This document shows, in pieces, positions 9,634-16,899 of a stretch of 43,504 nucleotides of DNA (position 1 is the stretch's first letter; every line of letters begins with the position of its first letter). The notes below the pieces were generated by a model. That model saw only the letters and a list, made by a program, of their open reading frames with translations, was not told where the DNA came from and did not search any database. Source of the stretch: Asterionellopsis glacialis (lineage: Eukaryota; Bacillariophyta; Plagiogrammaphyceae; Rhaphoneidales; Asterionellopsidaceae); the NCBI GenBank assembly GCA_014885115.2, contig WKLE02000493.1, positions 7,854 to 51,357 on the forward strand. The letters run 5' to 3'. Made by a program: the position numbers and the translations under genes.

Positions 9634-10885
9634 ATGGCAGACACCAAGAGCACAAAAAAAGCTGCTTGGAAAAGTGACTCCAAAGAGGGTGCCATTCTTT
9701 TTCTTCTGTTTTACACCCACCAGAAAAATCCTGACAACTTTAGTGCTTCCAACATTTTAAACAATCCTTCCTTTCCCTTCTTCAGCAAATATAACTCAAG
9801 TACTTTAGAAAATTGCACAAACTATTGCAAATTGTGTTAAAAAATTTGAGACAAAAGGAGCTGGACTGACCAAGGCCTTCAAACTTCTGATCAAAAAGGT
9901 CCTGGACAAACATTCTGATATATTTCCAAACAAATCCAATGCTAAAGATATCTTGGATCAAGATTACATCTACAAAGAAGAGCAGGAAGAGGAGTTTGAA
10001 GGTGACAACAACAGCATAGACAACGAAATCAAGATTTTCAAGATCAAAGGTTTGATCCAGCGCCAACACAACCCCCCATCAACAGCAATGTTCTTCCATC
10101 AGGCAGCAGCCATCGCAAGAAGACAACCACATCATCTAAAAGCAAAACATACCAAGCCACCACCAGTAACATAAGGAATAGCAGCACTACCAGTAAGAAC
10201 AACCACAAAATGAATTCCAATAACAAGAACACCCTCACCAAATTGCTCATCCCATATGTTGATGGACAAATCTTTGCATGTATCAAGTTGGACACTGGAT
10301 TTGATGGTATCTTTGTTAATTCAGACTGTGGAAACAAAATTATTTAGAAGGGAAAGATTGAAAAAGATTATACAAAAGCAACAAAGATACTTGAAAAATT
10401 TGGAATCAAAGGGAACAAGAACATTCACATAGTCAACTTACAGACTGAAATTGATCAAATTATTGAGGAACATAAGAAAACCCTTGGTAAAACAAATTAT
10501 TTGGATACCAAGCAGGTAGTTTGGGAGTTACCTTTTGAGTGCTTCCCCTATTTTATTGATATCAATGGCAATAAAACTCCTTTTTTGACATTCATAGCAA
10601 CAACTTGAATGGAAACAAATGGACCACCATGTGGCTTCTTGGAGTGCAAACAAAGATAATAGAAGAATTTTCAGAATCTTGGGCATGAAGAAACCAGAAC
10701 AGGAGTAGGGGCCAAACTGACAGTAACCAGGCCTCTGCTGGTAACAAAAAATCAAATAGTAATGGTGGTACAAGCAGTAGCCAGCATGTACCTCTGGATG
10801 AAGATTACAATAGTAAGCAAGACAACCAGGAGGATAGCTTCTTTCAGGATATGAATCTTGATGAAGATAATGATGACAACTTGTG
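9634..10885 (+). pseudogene. Decayed protein-coding remnant, possibly from a mobile element
   Basis: Several neighbouring plus-strand stretches read like protein but are broken by stops and frame changes. From 9634 a frame begins MADTKSTKKAAWKSDSKEGA. After a frame change near 9800 comes a Lys-rich stretch (LTKAFKLLIKKVLDKHSD) and an acidic stretch. From about 10225 a third stretch (KLLIPYVDGQIFACIKLDTG) is interrupted by TAG at 10345 and continues (KIEKDYTKATKILEKFGI, then WELPFECFPYFIDINGNK) to about 10605. A Ser/Asn/Asp-rich tail ends at TGA near 10885. The composition differs from the neighbouring genes. A Trp-containing N-terminus followed by basic helices recalls SANT/Myb-like transposon proteins only vaguely, and I recognise no transposase or reverse transcriptase motif. 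A decayed element or dead host gene are both possible. Confidence 0.4.
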
Positions 10886-11099
10886 AAATAAAAATTCCCA
10901 GCTTTGGATGCAGAAATTTGGTTTCAAATAGCAAAAGCAGTAGTAGTAGTTTAAAATATAGGAGTTGTTGGATTGCCTTGTTGAATTTCATATCAAATGT
11001 TAGAGAGTGGGACAGGCATGGAGGATTTTGTATCCTGGTATGCCTTTTGGATTTTGCAATTTGTCTACAGAGGGACTGGTACAACATAACGTAGGATTT

Positions 11100-11462
11100 T
11101 TTACAAATTATAAAAAATAAAATTGGTGGTTGAATGACCTTACGCCTGAATCAGGTACATACTGCTTCACCCCTACCACCAATTGGCGCATTTCTGCATT
11201 GGTGGAGGTAACATCACAGACTGTCACAGAGCATGGCACAAACCTATTCTGGAAATACCTTAGGAAGATATGCCTGTAGAAGACGTCAACACATTTAAGT
11301 GTGATAAGTCTTTGTAGGCCACATTACAAATGCTCAGGGGTGCAGTAGAACCTTAAGCAATCTGGAACCTATACTGGATCACACCACCCTCACTAGGAAT
11401 TGAACAGGAGACCTCTAGCTGAAGGGAGGAATTCCCTACCAGCTATGAAGTGACCAAGCGGG
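11100..11462 (-). mobile_element. Candidate tRNA-derived SINE-like element
   Basis: On the minus strand, 11456-11390 resembles a decayed tRNA. GGTCACT (about 11454-11448) could pair at five of seven positions with AGTGAGG. A-box-like TAGCTGGTAGGG (11445-11434) is followed about 40 nt later by GTTCAATTC (11405-11397), a full match to the pol III B-box consensus GWTCRANNC. The T stem does not pair well and there is no sound anticodon arm, so it is not a working tRNA. A tRNA-like head with a downstream body of about 300 nt ending in T/A-rich sequence near 11100-11130 is the layout of a SINE. The boundaries are guesses and I found no target-site duplication or second copy in this window. Confidence 0.35.
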
Positions 11463-11513
11463 TAATAGATTTTGTATTAGATACTTAAACCTTAGACTAA
11501 AATTGTCTTATGC

Positions 11514-11687
11514 GTGCAGAACTTCTGCACCTATTTTTTGTCATGACAACAATGGTGATAAATCACCAAAAAACAAAACAATAAACCTTTGTAATACTAA
11601 CAATGATGATACCTTTCAGACCATCAAAATTTATTTAGTCAGATGGAATAATAACAGCCTTTGAAATGGAAGATTGTTGATTAAATA
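11514..11687. repeat. Direct repeat, copy 1
   Basis: This copy begins with the 13-bp palindrome GCAGAACTTCTGC, then CACCTATTTTTTGTCA and the small inverted repeat GGTGATAAATCACC. It ends with TTATTTAGTCAGATGGA, ACAGCCTTTGAAATGGAAG and an ATTAAAT tail. It is closely matched by copy 2 at 11999-12132; copy 1 is longer by about 40 nt in its middle. Confidence 0.8.
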
Positions 11688-11998
11688 GTATCACTTTCTC
11701 TTAAATGTCCCTAACTTTGCCAACTCATTCAATATATCAAATTGAAGTCCCTCATTTGCTAGTTTTTTTTGTTTTTTGGCCACCAAACAACAATTTTTAG
11801 CCTCTGACAACCATGACACATAATTCTCCATCAAATTTGGCATCTGAGTCAGTCTGCAGTTTTTCATCAACACCTTACTAGAAAAAAAGTTATGGCATAT
11901 TCATGACATTACCACCACCACATTTTATAGATTTGTTCTCCCCATTTTTGTTGATTGTTGTGTATTCTGCATGTTTTTTTTCATGGAACTTGAGATGT

Positions 11999-12132
11999 GT
12001 GCAGAACTTCTGCACCTATTTTTTGTCACAATGACAATGGTGATAAATCACCAAAAAACACAACAACCATCATCATTTATTTAGTCAGATGGAGCAATAA
12101 CAGCCTTTGAAATGGAAGATTGTCAATTAAAT
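11999..12132. repeat. Direct repeat, copy 2
   Basis: This is the second copy of the repeat at 11514-11687, in the same orientation and 485 nt downstream. It keeps the GCAGAACTTCTGC palindrome, the GGTGATAAATCACC inverted repeat and the ACAGCCTTTGAAATGGAAG block, with a few substitutions. The pair could be LTR-like ends or a tandem duplication. No coding frame of an element lies between them. Confidence 0.8.
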
Positions 12133-12417
12133 CATTTTGTGCAATCATGAAAAAAGTGGCTTTTGCAGCAAAACAAAAATTAACCATATTTTGGTCTCCA
12201 GGTCACCATTTTTTGTTATTCTTTGCCATGGCAGTTCTGACAGATGTAGTACTATAGATGCATTAGGTGGGTTGTTGTGTTCATTTTGGTTGATTATGGG
12301 GTGCAAATGGCTTTTTTCGTCAGTATTGATTCACTGTGATATTACAAGACATACAGGTGCAATCACATAGAAGCTACATATGGGAGACGGATAGAAATTG
12401 ATTGTCTGCTGTCTTTT

Positions 12418-12785
12418 TTTGTTGAAATGGAGATCCACTTGAGGAAGATACTGTCATCAGTGTTCTAGCCAGTGTCTAAGTTGTTGGTTGAGTTACTTTG
12501 AGGTCAACAGAATTGTCAAAACTAAGGGCAATAACACTTGCAAGAACAGCAGTTCAAAACATATCAGTATTTTAAATCGAAAGCAAACTAGCTTGTAGAG
12601 GAAAGCACCAGTCTACCTGCTTGTGGAAAGAACTGCAAATGTCAGTTGATACAAACCTAAATAAATTTAGACTCACAAATTGAGGACCAGAGCAAGACTC
12701 ACAGGGCTATCAGTGCATGGTACAAAGGATCAAGTGTTGAGTGCTAATGCATCTTTGAGAGGTTGATACTATAAATGAATTGAGT
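12418..12785 (+). pseudogene. Nonsense-riddled partial copy of the plastid SAP-domain gene
   Basis: Translation from 12426 gives NGDPLEEDTVISVLASV, then stop, VVG, stop, and continues collinearly with residues 138-219 of the gene at 5275-6195 (NGDPLEEDSVAGALARVVG, later SLRLWKERRILVDANLNKF; here CLWKELQMSVDTNLNKF). A 1-nt frame change near 12680 moves into LRTRARLTGL...GTKDQVL, matching the SAP motif LKDRARSAGL...GGTKAQLL. In-frame stops include TAA 12477 and at least two more. Only the middle and C-terminal coding part is recognisable. The signal peptide and promoter are not seen, so this is a dead duplicate. No polyA tail is evident, and because the parent gene lacks introns, retroposition and segmental duplication cannot be told apart. 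Confidence 0.85.
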
Positions 12786-13245
12786 GTCTCTTCTTTTTCT
12801 CTGGCCAAAATTCGGAATACTTTGCTAGCTCAACTTTCGTACCTGGTAACGTTCTTCGCTGACTCTTCCGTGATATTGAATTCTTTTTTGAGTTATTGTG
12901 CAATTCAAAAAATTGAAGGCCTCATTTTCTTGGCCCTTCACTTGTTTTGTGTCCAGGGCGTTTTTCAATGGACCGGACCTTCAGGTTCGCTCTAGCTGAG
13001 GAAGGCCAACAGATTCTTTGATACTTCTCCTGAGGAGTGTCGTTTCAGAAAACAACACTAACTGTCTGTACAAGGACAAACATCACGAAAAACAACACGC
13101 GAAGTTTTCGTGATTTCGGCCGGTGTATTTTGTCTGGAGGCCTTCTTCCGAAACATCACACAATAAAAACTCTTCGAAACTAAAAGTACGAATCAATCGT
13201 TACCCATGCCCTTGCATCAGGGGACCATTGCAACACGCACCAACA
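12786..13245. promoter_or_regulatory. Upstream region of the glycosidase-like gene, with a 10-bp inverted repeat
   Basis: This stretch holds the presumed promoter and 5' UTR of the gene starting at 13246. A perfect inverted repeat, ATCACGAAAA at 13082-13091 and TTTTCGTGAT at 13105-13114, could form a stem with a 13-nt loop in DNA or leader RNA. A hydrophobic open stretch near 12915-12960 (LIFLALHLFCVQG) resembles a signal peptide but has no ATG in frame and no clear splice join, so it is not called an exon. Confidence 0.4.
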
Positions 13246-15459
13246 ATGCCAGCAGACGCAGCAGAAAAAATGGAATATAGAATAAACCCACCTCTACACG
13301 AGCAAGCAATAAACTTGCTGTTATCAAATAGAGTTAGCGAGACGTATGAATTGCCGATGCAGAACGACCGTAACCAAGTTGCAGTAGGAATAGTACCAAC
13401 TTCAGTGAGAAGGCCGACAGAACTGAATAAAAAAGAAGACTTTTCTATCTATTCTATAAATGATGATTGGTGGAGCCTACCAAATGGTACTTCCAATTTT
13501 ACGTTTATATTTCCAGCTCCCTGCAACTGCGCTCGGTCTGTTCAAGAATCGACATCGACACTGATGGCCGCTCGTGCCTTTGCGAAGGCAGGAAATTCTG
13601 ACTTTGCCTGGGAAGCGTTAGACTCACTTTTTGCTGCACAAGCATCTAACGGCTTTCTACCAAGATGGAGGTACACCCCCCCCTCAAACAACAACAACTC
13701 GACAAATTACACATATTATTTGAACGGAACAAACATTCCAAACTGGCCTTTATTCGGTCATCAGCTGTCGGCACGATACTTACCTGCTAATACCACTTTG
13801 GCACATAGAATAGGTATGAAACAGTCAGGCCGCGTCTCAGCAATACCATTTCATGCTACAGCTACATTGGAAATATTTTATCAAAGTAACCAAACAGACA
13901 CAGACCTTTCTGCATTGCAAAGGAACTTTGATCGAATATTCAAGTATCACCATTTTCTTCACGAGATTGTTATGCGAGGTTGCGGTCACCATGGCAACGT
14001 GCGTTATAGTAATGCAACACCAACAAAACCTTCACCACCTTGCTACAATATTTTCCACCCTTGGGAAACCTTGATAGAAATGAGCTCAGATTTATGGGAA
14101 TCTGCACTGGATGATTTACAAAACATAAATGCAACCAAAAATTGGACTGTCGATTTTGATGTGCCAATACAAGTGAAAGATTCGTTTGACTACCCAAAAG
14201 AAGATCATCTTTACAAAATAACTTTATATTTGTTACAATGTGTTGCCAATGCCACTTCTGAATGTCAACCTTCGCATTTTGGAGTTGATCGCCATGACTC
14301 AGAATGCGAAGATTTAATTCTTTCCCGTTGTCCCTTTGCACTGCTAGACATCGGTTATGCAGCAGCTCTGTCAAGATCCGACTCTGATTTACTAGAAATT
14401 TCTCAGATATTGATTGAGAAACATGGTGACAAGCAAAGAATAGACAAGTCTAAAAGCCTTACAAGCAAGACTGCGCAACTTTTAGAGTGGAAAGCTCAAT
14501 CAGATAGAATTCTTGCCCATGACTTATGGTCTTCCGAACACCAAACATTTCTGTCCAAGACTCTCGTGTTCCAAATGGATAAGAATGAAAGCTTTCTTTC
14601 TAATACCTCAAAAAATCTTTTTACTCCAGTTGCCAATAATTTCCTTGCATGCTTGGACGCTTCCCAAAGCCAACGTACAAAAGTCAGTGCCATGTCTTTT
14701 CACATGTTACAAAATGAAGGTGAATTTTCCTTTGACTGCGGTCCTTTCCCACTTTGGTCAATTGGATCTTGCAACAAAGACGAGGACAGGCGCAACAGCA
14801 ACCGCCATCGTAGAATTGTGCAACCTCTGATGAACTACTGGGTTTCACGTGGAATGGCAGACAACAATAATGCTGGCATTAGCCATTATCTCTCGCAAAC
14901 AACATTGAACCTTGTGTGTGGTGTGTCAAATGAAAATCGAATAAATGGAACAGGCGAATGTCCTAATAACCTTACATTTCACAGGTCATACGATGGTGCT
15001 TTTGGTCTTCCGATTGGACTGAGTGATTGTGACTCATCTTACACAGAAACAGCAGCCGTTGTTTACAACTTGATCGTCCCTGACAAACCCTTCCACTACT
15101 CTCCAGCTCCTCCCATACGAAGCAGCTGGGTTATTTTCTTAATTACTGTGGAACTTGTCGTTGCATTTAGCATCGGCGTTACTTGCCTCATCTTTAGCTT
15201 GAATTTGATGCGACGCTTGAAGTCCAACAGCGAAGGAGATAATCTTGTTAGGGAATTAAACAGTCGTGACATTTCAGATATGTTTGATGCAGACATTGCC
15301 TACTTTTCAGCCGCTGAGAGCGTCGCTTCTGACGGAGAATCGGAGTCGATGGGAAACGGACCGGATGAATCATCTTCGTCGGTTGGTCACGACCACTCGT
15401 GGTCCGGTCCAAGTCCCTTCCGAGCCTTTTCTCCTCGAGATGAAAATCCTGATAATTAA
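13246..15459 (+). CDS. Glycosidase-like ((alpha/alpha)6-barrel, GH63/MGH1-like) membrane protein
   Basis: The frame is open from 13123 but without an ATG until 13246 (MPADAAEKMEY), giving 737 residues to TAA 15457. The large N-terminal region has the pattern of six-hairpin glycosidases: AARAFAKAGNSDFAWEALDSL, NGFLPRWRY, NWPLFGHQLS, and NIFHPWETLIEMSSDLWESA, the last resembling the HPWESG motif of GH63 and MGH1-like enzymes. Many N-glycosylation sequons (NNST, NYT, NGT, NAT, NKT types) and several Cys point to a lumenal or extracellular location. A single membrane helix near residues 650-675 (WVIFLITVELVVAFSIGVTC) is followed by an acidic Ser-rich tail of roughly 90 residues. That topology needs a signal peptide, which is not visible, so the true start may be in an upstream exon. 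Substrate unknown; the family call is moderately sure. Confidence 0.65.
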   Translation: MPADAAEKMEYRINPPLHEQAINLLLSNRVSETYELPMQNDRNQVAVGIVPTSVRRPTELNKKEDFSIYSINDDWWSLPNGTSNFTFIFPAPCNCARSVQESTSTLMAARAFAKAGNSDFAWEALDSLFAAQASNGFLPRWRYTPPSNNNNSTNYTYYLNGTNIPNWPLFGHQLSARYLPANTTLAHRIGMKQSGRVSAIPFHATATLEIFYQSNQTDTDLSALQRNFDRIFKYHHFLHEIVMRGCGHHGNVRYSNATPTKPSPPCYNIFHPWETLIEMSSDLWESALDDLQNINATKNWTVDFDVPIQVKDSFDYPKEDHLYKITLYLLQCVANATSECQPSHFGVDRHDSECEDLILSRCPFALLDIGYAAALSRSDSDLLEISQILIEKHGDKQRIDKSKSLTSKTAQLLEWKAQSDRILAHDLWSSEHQTFLSKTLVFQMDKNESFLSNTSKNLFTPVANNFLACLDASQSQRTKVSAMSFHMLQNEGEFSFDCGPFPLWSIGSCNKDEDRRNSNRHRRIVQPLMNYWVSRGMADNNNAGISHYLSQTTLNLVCGVSNENRINGTGECPNNLTFHRSYDGAFGLPIGLSDCDSSYTETAAVVYNLIVPDKPFHYSPAPPIRSSWVIFLITVELVVAFSIGVTCLIFSLNLMRRLKSNSEGDNLVRELNSRDISDMFDADIAYFSAAESVASDGESESMGNGPDESSSSVGHDHSWSGPSPFRAFSPRDENPDN

Positions 15460-15536
15460 GATTGTTGCTACAAGTCTATAGGTTCTAATTTTATTGATAA
15501 AATTAATGCATAGTTGATGATGGTGTTACTTTGAAC

Positions 15537-16235
15537 TTATTCTTCTTCTTCGGTAGCTTCGTTAGAGGGTAACCCCTTGCCAGTGACAAGACATGTGGCA
15601 AGATGAAGCAACAACCCAGGAGGTCCAATGAGATTACAAAATAAAACTGAATGACTTGTAAAGACACCACGCTTTAACCCATCAAGCCATATCCAGCGTC
15701 CTACAAAAAGATCCCAAGTAAGTACGTGGCTCCATTCTTCGCTTACAAAATTAGGGTACTGCACCATTCCCATGAAAGCTGCCTGTGGATTCCCAGATGG
15801 GTCAAAAACGTCGTTGAATTCGGCCATGGGTGCTGTACCATTTGGTTCTAGAATGGAAGTAACAACAATGAAGAAATGAACTAGTGCGCAAACTGTTACA
15901 ACCTCTAAGCCTCCCATAATTTTTTTAGTAACTCCTGCATTCGGAAGCAACGTAAGAAGGACCCAGAATGGCTGCGGAAGAAATGTTGCCACACTGAAAG
16001 CACTTTGAATACTGTCCGCCGAAACACCGGTTTGGGCAACTAACATTGATGGGTCAAGCAGGGCATCAAGTTTTGAGTGCTTTCTAGAAGGTGCAGAGAT
16101 CTCCGCCTTAATAGATTGAAATGCCGCTGGTAATGAACGTGTAACGACGTGGTGACTAGCAAAAGCTTCCGCTTGTGAACAAAGAACGAACAGAACCAAA
16201 AAGGAGAACTGCCACTTTCTCTTAAAGGAAATCAT
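15537..16235 (-). CDS. ABA4: ABA4-like (DUF4281) plastid membrane protein
   Basis: This single-exon gene encodes 232 residues from ATG 16235 to TAA 15537-15539. The signal peptide (about 10-24) ends AEA with Phe25 next, the diatom plastid-import pattern, followed by a basic transit stretch. The mature part holds about four membrane helices. The DUF4281/ABA4 signature is near the C-terminus: LTWDLFVGRWIWLDGLKRG, then SHSVLFCNLIGPPGLLLHLA, matching the family's WxxLxxxDLFxxRxxxxDG...GPxG pattern. In Arabidopsis ABA4 is needed to make neoxanthin from violaxanthin. Diatoms make fucoxanthin through related epoxy-carotenoids, so a carotenoid step in the plastid envelope or thylakoid is likely but inferred. 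The gene converges with the glycosidase-like gene across a gap of 77 nt. Confidence 0.82.
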   Translation of the reverse strand: MISFKRKWQFSFLVLFVLCSQAEAFASHHVVTRSLPAAFQSIKAEISAPSRKHSKLDALLDPSMLVAQTGVSADSIQSAFSVATFLPQPFWVLLTLLPNAGVTKKIMGGLEVVTVCALVHFFIVVTSILEPNGTAPMAEFNDVFDPSGNPQAAFMGMVQYPNFVSEEWSHVLTWDLFVGRWIWLDGLKRGVFTSHSVLFCNLIGPPGLLLHLATCLVTGKGLPSNEATEEEE

Positions 16236-16899
16236 CTTTCAACGCAAATGTTTTTAAAAAGAATTTTTGAAACAATTTTTCTTTTCGACTCAAACTAGAC
16301 TTTGAACTTTGTATCTAACAACAGAATTACAAGAAACTGTGTTGTGACGAAATCTCAAATCATAACCACCTTTCTCGAGCACGAAACACAACTTTCAAGA
16401 AACCTCGCAGCTTGACGGTTTTCAAGATGTCGAATTTCGAATTGTAGATCATACGGTAGATAGATAGAGGCTTCGAAAGGTTGGAACACGTCACACACTC
16501 GTCATTCGTCACACCCAAGCTGCTGAAAAAGGATAAGGTTAATTTATCACCAATGAGGTACCGTACTGACTGTGTATGGTTCCTATTATACCATGGCCTA
16601 NNNNNNNNNNNNNNNNNNNNNNNNNNNNNNNNNNNNNNNNNNNNNNNNNNNNNNNNNNNNNNNNNNNNNNNNNNNNNNNNCTGCTTGCACATCCTCCACA
16701 TTATAATTTAGACAATTTTTTTGTTTCTATTTTCTGGGTCGTGCAATGAACTGAAAACTTACATGTCTACACTTTTCGCAGTAAGTGAAACAAACCAGAC
16801 ACGAGAGAGACGAGTACGCAACAGAAACACTGCGAACATTTCAGACTATGCATCCAATTCTTGAAAGCGAAGAAGAAAGGAAGAATTTTAGATTTTTTG
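16236..16899. other. Divergent intergenic region containing an assembly gap
   Basis: This is the shared upstream region of the ABA4-like gene (-) and the DUF1990/epimerase gene (+). It is interrupted by the 80-N gap at 16601-16680, so its true length and content are uncertain. GTACC-type strings (GGTACCGTAC near 16557) lie just before the gap. Confidence 0.7.
16601..16680. other. Assembly gap of 80 N
   Basis: There are 80 consecutive undetermined bases. The gap sits in an intergenic region directly after a GTACC-containing stretch, so a collapsed or unreadable repeat is a plausible cause. Confidence 0.98.

Noticed and set aside
11390..11462. Functional tRNA gene on the minus strand
   Set aside because: The B box is good, but the T stem, D arm and anticodon arm do not pair and the acceptor stem pairs only in part, so it is listed as a SINE-like relic instead.
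12780..12995. Plus-strand open frame with a hydrophobic, signal-like stretch upstream of the glycosidase-like gene
   Set aside because: It lacks an ATG, and no donor/acceptor pair joining it in frame to 13246 was convincing; part of it overlaps the end of the SAP pseudogene.
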